From: an uncultured Clostridia bacterium
GTDB taxonomy: Bacteria > Bacillota > Peptococcia > Peptococcales > Peptococcaceae
NCBI GenBank assembly: GCA_944391285.1
Contig: CALXSY010000002.1
Span: forward strand, 62,001 to 126,000
Length of the DNA: 64,000 bases
Direction of reading: 5' to 3'
A program made the position numbers and the translations under genes. The notes below the pieces were generated by a model. The model worked only from the letters and a program-made list of their open reading frames with translations, was not told where the DNA came from and did no database searches. Shown here piece after piece: positions 34,332 to 44,366 of the stretch; position 1 is the stretch's first letter; every line of letters begins with the position of its first letter.

Positions 34332-35714
34332 ATGCAGTATAATATACCTCGCATAGTAGTAGGAGCCGGTCAAGGTCGCTCAGGAAAGACAACCTTTACC
34401 TTAGGGCTTTTGCGGGCTTTATACAATCGTGGTTATCAGATGCAGCCATTTAAAAAAGGACCGGATTATATCGACCCCAGCTGGATGACCTTTGCCTCCG
34501 GCGGAGTAGAATGCCGCAATTTAGATGCTTTTATGATGGATAAAGAGCAGATTAAAAGCACCTTTATTAAACATAGCTTAAACAAGGACATAAGCATTGT
34601 TGAAGGGGCAATGGGATTATTTGACGGACTTGATATCGAGGGCAGCAACAGCACGGCGGAGATTGCTAATATGTTAGATGCGCCGATTATTCTGGTGGTT
34701 AATTGTCAAAGAATCACTCGGTCAGTGGCGGCTCTCATTAATGGCATTACAAGCTTTGACGAGCGCTTAAAGTTCGGCGGGGTGATATTGAATAATGTAG
34801 CCCGTGCCAGACATCAAAATATTATGACCGGGTCAATCGAAAAATATTGCAATATTGAAATTCTCGGCACTATCCCCAAATCCAGCGATATTGAAATACC
34901 CGACCGCCATTTAGGCTTGATTCCTGCCGGCGAGATGGAGAGTTTGCAAAAACGGGTGGATAAATTAGGCAGTTTGATCGGCGATAATGTCAATATCGAA
35001 AGAATTTTGGAGATTGCCAAAGCAGCTAAGCCATTAGAGGGCGAAGTAAAGAGTGCTCCGATTGTGGTAGAGGACAAAAAATGCCGGGTAGGTGTTTTAA
35101 GAGACCGGGCATTCAGCTTTTATTATCCGGAGAATATCGAGGCTTTGGAAGAAGCCGGAGCGGAGATAGTCTATATTGACTCCATGAAAGACAACCATTT
35201 GCCTGATATAGCAGGAATGTATATCGGCGGAGGGTTTCCGGAAGTGATGGCGGAAGAAATTTCTGCCAATAAGACATTGATGGCAGAAGTGAAAGCCAAA
35301 GCCGAGAAAGGCATGCCTATTTATGCTGAATGCGGAGGTTTGATGTATTTATGCAGGAATATTATCAATAATGATAGAAACTATTCTATGGTTGGCTTAT
35401 TTGACTGTGATGTGCAAATGGAGAAGAAGCCGCAGGGACATGGCTATGCTATTCAAGAGGCGTTAGAGGGACAGGTTTTCTTTGAAAAAGGAGAAACAAT
35501 CTTAGGTCACGAGTTTCACAATTCCCGCATCGTCAATTTAGCTGATGAGGTGAACTTTGCTTATCAAACGAAAAGAGGAAAAGGCATCAGGAATGGTTAT
35601 GACGGTTTGTGTTATAAGAATGTTTTAGCCTGCTATCATCACCTGCATGCAGCGTCGGTGGAAGATTGGGCGGATAATTTCGTAAAATTGGCTAATAAAT
35701 TCATAAAAAAATAA
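34332..35714 (+). CDS. dsrN: Cobyrinate a,c-diamide synthase family; probable siroheme amidase DsrN
   Basis: 460 residues. The N-terminal half is an ATP-binding amidoligase (P-loop GAGQGRSGKTTF near residue 12, KKGPDYIDPSWM, EGAMGLFDGL). The C-terminal half is a class I glutaminase with Cys334 in YAECGGLMYL, the HEFHNS segment and a final YHHLHA. This is the CbiA/CobB architecture. It lies directly upstream of ferredoxin-dsrAB and no cobalamin genes are in the window. Homologues in this position, DsrN, amidate siroheme to siroamide for sulfite reductase. The DsrN reading depends on context; CbiA for cobalamin is the alternative. Confidence 0.82.
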   Translation: MQYNIPRIVVGAGQGRSGKTTFTLGLLRALYNRGYQMQPFKKGPDYIDPSWMTFASGGVECRNLDAFMMDKEQIKSTFIKHSLNKDISIVEGAMGLFDGLDIEGSNSTAEIANMLDAPIILVVNCQRITRSVAALINGITSFDERLKFGGVILNNVARARHQNIMTGSIEKYCNIEILGTIPKSSDIEIPDRHLGLIPAGEMESLQKRVDKLGSLIGDNVNIERILEIAKAAKPLEGEVKSAPIVVEDKKCRVGVLRDRAFSFYYPENIEALEEAGAEIVYIDSMKDNHLPDIAGMYIGGGFPEVMAEEISANKTLMAEVKAKAEKGMPIYAECGGLMYLCRNIINNDRNYSMVGLFDCDVQMEKKPQGHGYAIQEALEGQVFFEKGETILGHEFHNSRIVNLADEVNFAYQTKRGKGIRNGYDGLCYKNVLACYHHLHAASVEDWADNFVKLANKFIKK

Positions 35715-35916
35715 ATAACACAAGAAATGCTGGAATAGAAGATAAAAAAGATACAATATATTTATAAAAAATTTGCGAAATACTCTTGCAAAATCGGCGC
35801 AAATATGGGAAGATAGAAGTGTGTTTGAGTACATTCATTTCGAATGTTAGGTTGCTGGGATTTTGTGATATTCATTTGCGAACAATCTAAAATCAAAGAA
35901 AGGAGATGTACGAAAG
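35715..35916 (+). promoter_or_regulatory. Upstream region of the ferredoxin-dsr genes with a repeated element
   Basis: 202 bases without a gene. Two near-identical direct repeats, ATTCATTTCGAA (35833-35844) and ATTCATTTGCGAA (35870-35882), lie 37 bases apart; the first sits in a small palindrome CATTC-N5-GAATG. They may be regulator sites. The ferredoxin ribosome site AAAGGAGATG follows. No clear sigma-A promoter was found. Confidence 0.4.
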
Positions 35917-36099
35917 ATGTATATGGTTTCTGTAGACGCAGATAAATGCGTAGGCTGCGGAGCTTGTGCTGCTGCTTGCCCTGGTTCCGTTTATACTATC
36001 GAAGACGGAAAAAGCGTAGTTGGCGAAAATGAGTGTATGGGTTGCTATTCCTGCACTGCTATTTGCCCGGCTGAAGCTATCACTATTAGCGAGTTTTAA
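35917..36099 (+). CDS. 2[4Fe-4S] ferredoxin
   Basis: 60 residues with two CxxCxxCxxxC(P) clusters: CVGCGACAAACP near residue 11 and CMGCYSCTAICP near residue 40. A small soluble electron carrier. Its position just before dsrA suggests that it feeds electrons to the sulfite reductase, or that it is a cluster-specific carrier. Confidence 0.93.
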   Translation: MYMVSVDADKCVGCGACAAACPGSVYTIEDGKSVVGENECMGCYSCTAICPAEAITISEF

Positions 36100-36150
36100 T
36101 TTTGCTAAAAAGCATTAATTAACTATTATATTTTTATACTACGGAGGTGT

Positions 36151-37374
36151 ATGAATTTGTCAAGCAAAGTTAGACCTATGATTGATGAATTAAAGAACGG
36201 CAAATGGCCTTCTTACATCAAAGAGATCGAAAAAAGTGCTGCTGACGGAAATGCTACCCATGCTTCTCAATGTACAGCATTGCTCGATTTGCTCGAAGAT
36301 TCCTTTAACGAAAAACGTCCTCACTGGAAACACGGCGGTATCGTTGGTGTTAGAAGTTACGGCGGCGGTGTAATCGGTCGTTATACTGATAATCCGGAAA
36401 AATATCCTGAGGTTACTGAGTTCCATACTTTACGTATCAATCAACCTTCCGGTTGGTTCTATAAATCCGATGATATCCGCACTCTCTGCGATATCTGGGA
36501 AAAACATGGTTCCGGTTTGACCAACTTCCACGGCGCTACCGGTGACATCGTATTCTTGGGAACTACTACCGAACATTTGCAACCTTGCTTCAATGATTTG
36601 TCCGAAGCTGGTTGGGACTTGGGTGGTTCCGGTTCTGACTTAAGAACTCCCAGCTGCTGCGTTGGTCCTGGTCGTTGCGAATACGCTTGCTTTGACAGCT
36701 TGGATTTGTGCTACAACTTAACTCAAACTTATCAAACTGAGTTGCACAGACCAATGTGGCCTTACAAATCCAAAATTAAAATTTCTGCTTGTCCTAACGA
36801 CTGCGTTGCTTCTCAGGCTCGTGCTGACATTTCCATCATTGGTAAATGGAGAGACGCTATCATTGTAGATCAAGCTGAAGTTGCTAAATATGCTGACGCA
36901 GGTTTAGATATTGAAAACTTAGTTTGCGGCTACTGCCCGACTGCTTGCTGCAGCTATGATGCAGAGAAAAAAGAAATTAACATTGATAATGCAAACTGCA
37001 CTAAATGCATGCACTGCATCAATGCTATGCCTAAAGCTTTGCATGTAGGTCAAGAAAAAGGTGCTACCATCATGCTCGGTGGTAAAGCTACTATCGTACA
37101 ATCCGCATTCCTCTCTTGGGTTATCGTTCCTTTCATGAAATTAGACAAAGAAGACGATTATCAAGAGTTGAAAGATTTCTTAGAGAAAGTTTGGGAATGG
37201 TGGGATGAGAACGCCAAAGTTCGTGAACGTCTCGGTGAGTTAATTTACAGAAAAGGTATGGCTGAATTCTTGAAAGCCGTTGAATTAGATCCAATTCCGC
37301 AGATGGTTAAACATCCGCGTGAAAACCCATACTACTTCTGGTATCCAGAAGATTTTAACGGAGGTGACAAATAA
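36151..37374 (+). CDS. dsrA: Dissimilatory sulfite reductase subunit alpha
   Basis: 407 residues, somewhat shorter than many DsrA. The siroheme/[4Fe-4S] cysteines are seen as [15 protein letters not shown] (about 168-182) and [19 protein letters not shown] (about 209-227). The ferredoxin domain follows with [12 protein letters not shown]; the [16 protein letters not shown] segment is characteristic. With DsrB it reduces sulfite in the cytoplasm, passing a sulfur intermediate to DsrC. C-ending Phe/Tyr codons are frequent, as expected for high expression. Ribosome site GGAGGTG; dsrB begins at the last base of its stop codon. Confidence 0.97.
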   Translation: MNLSSKVRPMIDELKNGKWPSYIKEIEKSAADGNATHASQCTALLDLLEDSFNEKRPHWKHGGIVGVRSYGGGVIGRYTDNPEKYPEVTEFHTLRINQPSGWFYKSDDIRTLCDIWEKHGSGLTNFHGATGDIVFLGTTTEHLQPCFNDLSEAGWDLGGSGSDLRTPSCCVGPGRCEYACFDSLDLCYNLTQTYQTELHRPMWPYKSKIKISACPNDCVASQARADISIIGKWRDAIIVDQAEVAKYADAGLDIENLVCGYCPTACCSYDAEKKEINIDNANCTKCMHCINAMPKALHVGQEKGATIMLGGKATIVQSAFLSWVIVPFMKLDKEDDYQELKDFLEKVWEWWDENAKVRERLGELIYRKGMAEFLKAVELDPIPQMVKHPRENPYYFWYPEDFNGGDK

Positions 37375-38447
37375 TGATCGCACAATTCGCTCCTACTGAT
37401 ATCGGACCTCCCCATTATTGGGACAAAATGCCTGAAATGTGCCAAAAGAACTACGGCAAATGGCAGTATCATGAGTATGAAAAAATCGGCGTTATGAAAC
37501 ACGTTGGTCCAGAAGGTGCTTTGTACACTGTACGTGTAGGTTCTCCTCGTTTATTGAGCACCGTAACCTTAAGATGGTTTGCTGAATTAGCAGACAAATA
37601 TTGTGATGGTCATTTGCGTTTCACCAGCCGTCATAACGTTGAGTTCTTGTTGGTTGATCATGCAAATATTGATCCATTAGTAGAAACTTTGGAAGCTGCT
37701 GGCTGGCCTGTTGGCGGTACCGGCAAATCCTTGAAAAACTTAATTCATACTCAAGGCTGGGTACACTGCCATTCCTCCGCTACTGATGCTTCCGGTACTG
37801 TTAAAGCAGTTATGGATGATCTCTATGAGTACTTCAAGAGAGATGATCTGCCGGCTAAATTGAAAATTTCTATGGCTTGCTGCTTGAATATGTGCGGTGC
37901 TGTACACTGCTCCGATATCGCATTTGTTGGTGTTCACAGAAAGATTCCTCGTGTAGACGATGCCGGTGTTGCTAACTCTTGCGAAATTCCAAATGTTGTT
38001 GCTTCCTGCCCGAATGCTGCTATCAGACCTAATCCGAAAGCTAAATCCGTTATCATCAACGAGGAGAAATGCATGTACTGCGGTAACTGCTTCTCTGTCT
38101 GCCCGTCCTTACCGATCGCAGACCCTGAAAACGATGGTATCGCTGTATTTGTTGGTGGTAAAGTTTCCACTACTCGTAAAGGTCCTGCATTCAGTAAGTT
38201 AGTAATTCCTTACATTCCTAACGAGCCTCCGAGATGGGACAGCTTAGTAAAAGCTATCAGAAACTTGGTTGAGGTTTGGGTAGAGAATGCTCGTCCGGGC
38301 GAAAGATATGGCGAATGGATTGAGAGAATCGGTTGGGAGAAATTCTTCGAGATGACTGGTTTAGAGTTCACCGATAAACACATCGACGACTTTACCTTCT
38401 CCGTAAAAACCTTCCGTACCAACGCTCAATTCAAATTCACCGAGTAA
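37374..38447 (+). CDS. dsrB: Dissimilatory sulfite reductase subunit beta
   Basis: 357 residues. Typical features are [40 protein letters not shown], the cofactor cysteines in [29 protein letters not shown], and a ferredoxin domain with [16 protein letters not shown]. DsrB carries the functional siroheme (siroamide) in A2B2 sulfite reductases. Start and stop with dsrA overlap as TAATG. Confidence 0.97.
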   Translation: MIAQFAPTDIGPPHYWDKMPEMCQKNYGKWQYHEYEKIGVMKHVGPEGALYTVRVGSPRLLSTVTLRWFAELADKYCDGHLRFTSRHNVEFLLVDHANIDPLVETLEAAGWPVGGTGKSLKNLIHTQGWVHCHSSATDASGTVKAVMDDLYEYFKRDDLPAKLKISMACCLNMCGAVHCSDIAFVGVHRKIPRVDDAGVANSCEIPNVVASCPNAAIRPNPKAKSVIINEEKCMYCGNCFSVCPSLPIADPENDGIAVFVGGKVSTTRKGPAFSKLVIPYIPNEPPRWDSLVKAIRNLVEVWVENARPGERYGEWIERIGWEKFFEMTGLEFTDKHIDDFTFSVKTFRTNAQFKFTE

Positions 38448-38494
38448 TTTGGTTTAAAGTGTGGTAAACTATTTTTACTAAGGTGGTGTTTAAA

Positions 38495-38701
38495 ATGGCT
38501 GAGTACACAAGAGAAGAATTAGAAGCTAAGATTTTGGAATTTTTAGCTCCGGAAGGAAAAAAAGCTAAAAATAAAGAAATCGCAACTGCTTTAGGCGTTT
38601 CTAAAAAGGAAATTGACTTAGCAGTAAACGAATTAGCCAAAGAGGGTAAGGTAGAATTCCTTTATTTGGGAACTTCTTACGTTACCTTGCCAAAGGCGTA
38701 A
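38495..38701 (+). CDS. dsrD: DsrD, sulfite reductase activator
   Basis: 68 residues from ATG 38495 with AAGGTGGTG upstream. Winged-helix-like sequence (LLAPEGKKAKNKEIATALGV is close to family pattern: EFLAPEGKKAKNKEIA, then KKEIDLAVNELAKEGKVEFL and TSYVTLP). DsrD has been shown in sulfate reducers to activate DsrAB allosterically rather than bind DNA. Its presence fits reductive, not oxidative, use of DsrAB. Confidence 0.92.
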   Translation: MAEYTREELEAKILEFLAPEGKKAKNKEIATALGVSKKEIDLAVNELAKEGKVEFLYLGTSYVTLPKA

Positions 38702-38713
38702 GAGATGTTGCTT

Positions 38714-38746
38714 GATGCTGTGCGGAGCAATGCTTCGCATAGTATT
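38714..38746 (+). other. Intercistronic hairpin between dsrD and the small ORF
   Basis: ATGCTGTGCGGAGCA and TGCTTCGCATAGTAT pair as an imperfect stem with a minimal loop and no T-tract. It looks like an mRNA processing or stability element rather than a terminator. Confidence 0.5.
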
Positions 38747-38761
38747 TAGGAGGGATGAAAA

Positions 38762-38962
38762 ATGTCATTGATGGACGACTGCATAGAGTTATTGGCATTT
38801 TGGGATGCATATGCCTATGAGATGAAAAATACTAAAGCCAGTGAGTATAAAATGGGCATTGGCGAAGGTATTGATCAGGCTGCCGAGATGCTGAGAACTT
38901 ATCTGGTTGAATATCCTGAGTTTGTTGATCCCAAAGTAGAATTAGACAAATTTAAAATGTGA
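38762..38962 (+). CDS. Unrecognised 66-residue protein within the dsr cluster
   Basis: Starts MSLMDDCIELLAFWDAYAYE with a strong AGGAGGGATG site, and sits between dsrD and dsrC with 12 bases to the next start. It is acidic and predicted alpha-helical, with one cysteine and the motif KMGIGEGIDQAAEML. I do not recognise the family. Position and ribosome site support a real gene expressed with dsrC. Confidence 0.75.
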   Translation: MSLMDDCIELLAFWDAYAYEMKNTKASEYKMGIGEGIDQAAEMLRTYLVEYPEFVDPKVELDKFKM

Positions 38963-38974
38963 GGTGCTTACAAA

Positions 38975-39292
38975 ATGCCAACAATTGAAGTTAATGGCCA
39001 AACTGTAGAGTTAGACGAAGACGGTTTTATCGTTGTATTAGACCAATGGAATGAAGACGTTGCTAGATATTTAGCAAAAGAAGAAGGTATTGATGAATTA
39101 ACCGAAGATCATTGGAAATTGATCAAATACTTGAAAGATTACTTTGCTGAGTACGGTATCGCTCCTATGATCCGTAAGATGACCAAACAATCCGGTTTCT
39201 CCTTAAAAGAAATCTATGATTTGTTCCCATCTGGTCCTGCTAAAGGAGCCTGCAAAGTTGCTGGCTTGCCAAAACCTACCGGTTGCGTCTGA
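38975..39292 (+). CDS. dsrC: DsrC / TusE-family sulfur carrier protein
   Basis: 105 residues. Opens TIEVNGQTVELDEDGF, has the DHWKLIKYLKDYF and GIAPMIRKMTK segments, and ends GACKVAGLPKPTGCV, which keeps both redox cysteines (CysB and the penultimate CysA). Both are needed for the trisulfide that DsrAB forms with sulfite, so this is a true DsrC rather than TusE. The trisulfide is normally reduced by DsrMKJOP, not in this window. Confidence 0.96.
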   Translation: MPTIEVNGQTVELDEDGFIVVLDQWNEDVARYLAKEEGIDELTEDHWKLIKYLKDYFAEYGIAPMIRKMTKQSGFSLKEIYDLFPSGPAKGACKVAGLPKPTGCV

Positions 39293-39333
39293 TTTATCAA
39301 AAGTCGCCTGAACCGCGCAGATTTGAAATGCTT

Positions 39334-39366
39334 AAAACCGATAAGCTTCAGGCTTATCGGTTTTTA
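39334..39366 (+). terminator. Terminator of the dsr cluster
   Basis: Stem AAAACCGATAAGC / GCTTATCGGTTTT with a short loop and a T run. It is the first strong terminator after dsrN. Confidence 0.9.
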
Positions 39367-39391
39367 TTATTTGTGCTTTGAAAAAAATGCA

Positions 39392-39422
39392 AATAAAAAA
39401 ACCACATCTTTCGATGTGGTTA
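39392..39422 (-). terminator. Terminator of the cold shock gene
   Basis: Minus-strand stem ACCACATC / GATGTGGT followed by a T6 run. Confidence 0.85.
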
Positions 39423-39454
39423 ATTGCGTCTGTCAAAATCTTTAACTATATATA

Positions 39455-39652
39455 TTAAAGTTTTACAACATTAGCAGCTTGAGGACCTCTAGCGCCTTCA
39501 ACTACGTTGAATTCAACTTCTTGACCTTCTTCTAAAGTTTTGAAGCCTTCTTGTTCAATAGCAGAAAAATGTACGAATACATCTTTGCCGTCTTGACCTT
39601 CGATGAAGCCATAGCCTTTTTCAGCGTTAAACCATTTTACTTTACCTTGCAT
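39455..39652 (-). CDS. Cold shock protein (CspA family)
   Basis: 65 residues from ATG 39652. RNP1 and RNP2 read KGYGFIEG and DVFVHFSAI, in [19 protein letters not shown], ending [10 protein letters not shown]. An RNA chaperone that binds single-stranded RNA/DNA. An in-frame extension to 39670 adds six residues without a better ribosome site. Confidence 0.96.
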   Translation of the reverse strand: MQGKVKWFNAEKGYGFIEGQDGKDVFVHFSAIEQEGFKTLEEGQEVEFNVVEGARGPQAANVVKL

Positions 39653-39831
39653 TAAAACCCATCCTCTCAAGAATAAACTGTAACATTTTACCTGTTACTA
39701 ATATTGATTATAACTGTTTTGTGATAATTTAGCAAGAGTTTTTTTATTTTTTAATTGGAACGCTTTAATAATAAAACACAATCAATAAAATAAAAAATAA
39801 TTATCCAAACTAATTATCAAAAAACATTATA

Positions 39832-40368
39832 TCAGCTTAACTCAGGAATAATAATTCCATAATTACCATCTTTGCGTTTGTACACGACATTGATTTCGTT
39901 GCTGGCACCATTTTGGAAAACGAAGAAATCATGAGAGAGCAATTCCATTTGCATAATTGCTTCTTCTTCGCTCATTGGTTTAACGGCAAAATGTTTAGTG
40001 CGGGTAATTTCACCATTTTCCTGCAAAGTATCAGGTGCTTCTTCGCTAATCACAGGGGCAGAGACTCCTGTTTCCTTGGATTTGCGATTGATGCGGGTTT
40101 TGTATTTGCGAATCTGACGCTCCAATTTCTCCTCAACTGCGTCAATGGAAGCGTACATATCGTCGCTTTGAGCCTCTGCCCTAAGGATATAGCTGCCAAT
40201 GGGAATAGTTGCTTCTACTTTATGCAATGAATGCTGCTCGACAATCAAAGTAATCGTACCGGTCATTTCCTCGGTAAAATATTTTTCCAACTTACCCAAA
40301 CGTTTGTATACATAATCGTTTAAGGCATCGGTGATTTGTGTGTTTTTTGTTTTTAATTTGAGTTTCAT
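39832..40368 (-). CDS. hpf: Ribosome hibernation-promoting factor, long form
   Basis: 178 residues from ATG 40368 with GGAGAGG upstream. The N-terminal S30AE domain covers about 1-100 (ITDALNDYVYKRLGKLEKYF, then DMYASIDAVEEKLERQIRKYK). The C-terminal dimerisation domain (about 120-178) has AVKPMSEEEAIMQMELLSH and ends GIIIPEL. Long HPF forms 100S ribosome dimers in stationary phase. Its place before secA is common in Firmicutes. Confidence 0.95.
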   Translation of the reverse strand: MKLKLKTKNTQITDALNDYVYKRLGKLEKYFTEEMTGTITLIVEQHSLHKVEATIPIGSYILRAEAQSDDMYASIDAVEEKLERQIRKYKTRINRKSKETGVSAPVISEEAPDTLQENGEITRTKHFAVKPMSEEEAIMQMELLSHDFFVFQNGASNEINVVYKRKDGNYGIIIPELS

Positions 40369-40582
40369 AAAAACCTCTCCTTTATAAATCAACTAAAGAA
40401 AGTCACCTTTCTTTTCAACTACAGTATAGCATACTTCTCGGCAAAAGTAAATGTTTTTTATAAATTTTCTATATAGATATTTGGCAAATATTTTACGTTT
40501 AACGTCGAAATAAATTATAGAAATATCTGGTGAAAAGCGTTCGGAGATTAATGTAAAAATGACGAAAAATGAGTAAAATCTC

Positions 40583-40611
40583 TTGTTTTTTCGCTGGTTT
40601 TGTTATATGAT
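40583..40611 (+). promoter_or_regulatory. Probable secA promoter
   Basis: TTGTTT (40583-40588), 17 bases, TATGAT (40606-40611). The rest of the 293-base gap between hpf and secA shows nothing I can name. Confidence 0.55.
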
Positions 40612-40661
40612 AAAGAGAAAGCTTTGCACACCAAAAAATATTGAAAGGGTGTTTAAATAAA

Positions 40662-43172
40662 ATGGGTATAGAAGTTTTGTTTAAAAAATTTAGTGACGAC
40701 AATAAAAAAGACATAAAAAAATTGGAAAAAGCTGTGGCGCGGATCAATGCCCTTGAGCCTCAGATGGAGGCTTTGAGTGATGAAGAATTGCAGGGAAAAA
40801 CTGCCGAGTTTAAGGAGCGTTTGGCTAATGGGCAAACATTAGACGATATCTTGGAGGAAGCTTTTGCGGTAGTGCGGGAAGCCTCCAAAAGAGTTTTGGG
40901 CATGCGTCATTTTGATGTGCAGCTGATGGGCGGCATGGTTCTGCATCAAGGACGTATCGCCGAGATGAAAACTGGTGAAGGTAAAACTTTAGTGGCAACC
41001 TTGCCGATATATTTGAATGCTCTGACCGGTAAAGGCGTGCATTTGATCACAGTCAATGATTATTTGGCTACCCGCGACAGTGAGCAAATGGGCAAGCTTT
41101 ATAATTTCTTAGGTTTATCAGTAGGCTTGATTGTTCATGGTCTGGACTTTGCCCAAAGAAAAGAAGCCTACAATGCCGATATTACCTACGGCACCAACAA
41201 TGAGTTTGGTTTTGACTATCTGCGTGATAATATGGTTATGCAGATGAATAATATGGTACAAAGGGAATTAAATTTTGCCTTGGTGGACGAGGTCGACAGC
41301 ATCTTAATCGACGAAGCCCGTACTCCGTTAATCATTTCCGGTGCTGCCGCTAAACCCAGAGAGTTATATAAAACAGTGGCTCGTTTGATCACCCTCTTGA
41401 AGCCGGAGGAGCACTATACCGTTGATGAAAAGCAGAAAAATGTTACTTTAACCGAAGCCGGTGTTGAGCGCATGGAGGAACTTTTGGGCGTAGAGAATCT
41501 GGCAGATGAGGCTAATATGGAGCTGAGCCATCATGTCAACCAAGCTTTGAAAGCCCAGGTTTTGATGAAAAAAGACCGGGATTACGTCGTCAAAGACGGC
41601 GAAGTCATCATCGTTGACGAATTTACCGGGCGCTTGATGTTTGGACGCCGTTACAGCGAGGGCTTGCATCAGGCTATTGAAGCTAAGGAAGGCGTTAATA
41701 TTGAAAAGGAATCGCAGACCTTAGCGACCATTACCTTCCAAAATTACTTCCGCATGTATAAAAAGCTGGCCGGCATGACCGGTACAGCAAAAACTGAGGA
41801 AGACGAGTTCCGTGGTATTTACGGCATGGATGTTGTGCAGATTCCGACCAATAAGCCGGTTATTCGTGTCGATAAGCCAGATGTAGTTTACCGCACCCAG
41901 ATGGGCAAATATAAAGCTGTTGCTGACATGGTTGCTGAGCGCCATGCTGTCGGACAGCCGGTGTTAGTCGGTACAGTATCAATCGAAATATCGGAGCTTT
42001 TAAGCGAGATTATCAAGCGCAAAGGTATCCCGCATAATGTTTTGAATGCTAAATATCATGAGCAAGAGGCAGAAATTATTGCCAAAGCCGGACAATGGGG
42101 CGCAGTAACTATTGCGACCAATATGGCCGGTCGTGGTACGGACATTGTTTTAGGCGAGGGCGTTAAAGAGTTGGGCGGCTTGTATATCATCGGTACCGAG
42201 CGCCATGAATCCCGCCGTATTGACAATCAGCTCCGCGGACGCAGCGGTCGTCAGGGCGATCCGGGTACTACCCAATTTTATATTTCCTTAGAAGATGATT
42301 TAATGCGCCGCTTCGGCTCGGACAATATTGCCGGCATGATGGATAAAATCGGCATGAATGACGATACGCCTATTGAAAACAAAATGATTTCCCGCAGTAT
42401 CGAAAATGCTCAAAAACGGGTGGAAAGCCGCAACTTTGAGATTCGTAAGCATGTCTTGGAGTATGACGATGTCATGAATCAGCAAAGGGAGATTATTTAT
42501 GGTGAGCGCCGTCAGGTATTGATGGAAGAAGATGTGAAGGATAACATCTTGAAGATGGCTGAGAAAACCATTGATGAGATGGTAACTAATATTGCAGCAG
42601 GCGAAACTTATCCGGAAGCTTGGGATTTGGACAGCTTGGATCAAGAGTTTGAAAAGGTTTTCGCAATGGAAAATGTCCTGCCCAGAGAAAATATTCCCAA
42701 CATGAGCGGCGATGATGTGCGCCAATACTTAAAGGATATTGCGCTTAACCGCTACGAAGAGCGGGAAGCAGAGCTGGGCAGCGAAATGATGCGCAGCTTG
42801 GAGCGCATGATTTTGCTGAAAAATGTCGACAGCAAATGGATGGATCATTTAGATGCGATGGATCAGCTGCGCCAAGGTATTTATTTGCGGGCGTACGGTC
42901 AGAGAAATCCTTTGATCGAATATAAAAATGAAGCCTTTGAGGCATTCCAAAATATGATTTACGCTATCCAATACGATACCGTATCGATGATGTATCGGGT
43001 TAAAGTGCAAGTGGTGGAAAAACCTCAAGAGCGTACGGATATATTAAATGCTACCCACGGTGATGAAGCACCGGCTAAAAACAAGCCGAAAGTCAACAAA
43101 GAAAAAGTCGGACGCAATGAATTATGTCCCTGCGGCAGCGGTAAAAAATATAAAAATTGCTGCGGCAGATAA
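40662..43172 (+). CDS. secA: Preprotein translocase ATPase SecA
   Basis: 836 residues from ATG 40662 (upstream TTG 40641 lies in the ribosome site). Walker A reads MKTGEGKT near 102, [19 protein letters not shown] follows, and [16 protein letters not shown] marks the second nucleotide domain. The C-terminal SEC-C zinc motif is [20 protein letters not shown]. SecA drives protein export through SecYEG. Confidence 0.98.
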   Translation: MGIEVLFKKFSDDNKKDIKKLEKAVARINALEPQMEALSDEELQGKTAEFKERLANGQTLDDILEEAFAVVREASKRVLGMRHFDVQLMGGMVLHQGRIAEMKTGEGKTLVATLPIYLNALTGKGVHLITVNDYLATRDSEQMGKLYNFLGLSVGLIVHGLDFAQRKEAYNADITYGTNNEFGFDYLRDNMVMQMNNMVQRELNFALVDEVDSILIDEARTPLIISGAAAKPRELYKTVARLITLLKPEEHYTVDEKQKNVTLTEAGVERMEELLGVENLADEANMELSHHVNQALKAQVLMKKDRDYVVKDGEVIIVDEFTGRLMFGRRYSEGLHQAIEAKEGVNIEKESQTLATITFQNYFRMYKKLAGMTGTAKTEEDEFRGIYGMDVVQIPTNKPVIRVDKPDVVYRTQMGKYKAVADMVAERHAVGQPVLVGTVSIEISELLSEIIKRKGIPHNVLNAKYHEQEAEIIAKAGQWGAVTIATNMAGRGTDIVLGEGVKELGGLYIIGTERHESRRIDNQLRGRSGRQGDPGTTQFYISLEDDLMRRFGSDNIAGMMDKIGMNDDTPIENKMISRSIENAQKRVESRNFEIRKHVLEYDDVMNQQREIIYGERRQVLMEEDVKDNILKMAEKTIDEMVTNIAAGETYPEAWDLDSLDQEFEKVFAMENVLPRENIPNMSGDDVRQYLKDIALNRYEEREAELGSEMMRSLERMILLKNVDSKWMDHLDAMDQLRQGIYLRAYGQRNPLIEYKNEAFEAFQNMIYAIQYDTVSMMYRVKVQVVEKPQERTDILNATHGDEAPAKNKPKVNKEKVGRNELCPCGSGKKYKNCCGR

Positions 43173-43226
43173 ATGTCAGGCACTTAAGGGAAAAAACGAG
43201 AGATTTATATATAAGGATGTGATTTT

Positions 43227-44343
43227 ATGGATTTTGAAATTAAAAAGACTCTGGAGGAAGCCAGAGCAATCCTAAAAGATTTGAGGGAGTCTCTTTGACT
43301 TTGCTACCAGAGAGCAGAAAATAAAGGAATTGGAAGATTTATCAGCAGCAGCTGATTTTTGGGATAATCCGGAAGAAGCGCAGAAGGTAATGCAGCAAAT
43401 TTCTACCCTGCGCAGCAAGATTGAGCGTTACAATGAAGTTAAAGCCATGCTGGAGGACTGCGAAACTTTGTATGAAATGGCAAAAGAAGAGGGCGACGAC
43501 GAGGAATTATTAAACGAAGCCTTTGAAAGCCTAAAGCCGATGATGAAGGAATTGCAGGACTTTGAACTGGAAACTTTGCTCAACGGACAATATGATGCCA
43601 ATAATGCCATCATCTCCATTCACCCCGGTGCCGGCGGCACTGAGGGGCAAGACTGGGCAGAAATGCTCTATCGGATGTATGTGCATTGGGCTGAAAACCA
43701 TAAATATAGTGTCACGGTTTTGGATTATCTGGCCGGTGAAGAAGCAGGAATTAAAAGCGTCACCTTGCTTATCAAAGGAGAAAATGCCTTTGGCTATTTA
43801 AAGGCAGAAAGAGGAGTGCATCGTTTGGTAAGAATATCGCCCTTTGATGCTTCGGGACGACGCCATACCTCTTTTGCCGCTTTGGAGGTCATGCCGGAGG
43901 TTGAAAACGATGATTCTATCGAGATCGATCCTAAGGATTTGCGCATTGATACCTATCGTTCGACTGGTGCCGGCGGACAGCATATCAATACTACTGATTC
44001 GGCAGTGCGCATAACCCATTTGCCGACGGGAGTAGTTGTGCAGTGCCAAAACGAGCGCTCGCAGATTCAAAACAGAGCGACAGCGATGAAGATGCTGACC
44101 AGTAAGCTGGTCGAGCTAAAAATGAAGGAGCATGAGAAAGAATTAGCCGCTTTGCAGGGTGAGCAGCAGGAAATTGGCTGGGGCAGCCAGATTCGCTCTT
44201 ATGTTTTCCACCCGTACAGCATGGTTAAGGATCATCGCACCAATGTAGAAAAAGGCAATGTGCAGGCAGTTATGGACGGGGATATTGACGAGTTTATTCA
44301 AGCCTATTTAAAAATGCAGGCAGCTAAAAAAATCGGCGGCTAA
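43227..44343 (+). CDS. prfB: Peptide chain release factor 2, with programmed +1 frameshift
   Basis: Translation starts at ATG 43227 and runs 23 codons to an in-frame TGA at 43296, then shifts +1 into the main frame (GAC at 43297) through 44343, giving about 371 residues. The main frame shows the RF2 tripeptide region SPFDASGRRHTS, the GGQ loop STGAGGQHINTTDSAVRITH, and RSQIQNRATAMKML. RF2 ends translation at UGA and UAA. Low RF2 slows decoding of the internal UGA and raises the frameshift, which is autoregulation. Coding starts in the main frame alone would miss the N-terminal 23 residues. Confidence 0.96.
43284..43299 (+). promoter_or_regulatory. RF2 programmed frameshift site
   Basis: Internal Shine-Dalgarno-like AGGGAG, three bases, then CTT TGA C. 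Both the slippery CUU UGA C and the SD spacing match the well-known prfB site. Confidence 0.95.
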
Positions 44344-44366
44344 GCTTGAAAAGAGGAGGCGGCAGT

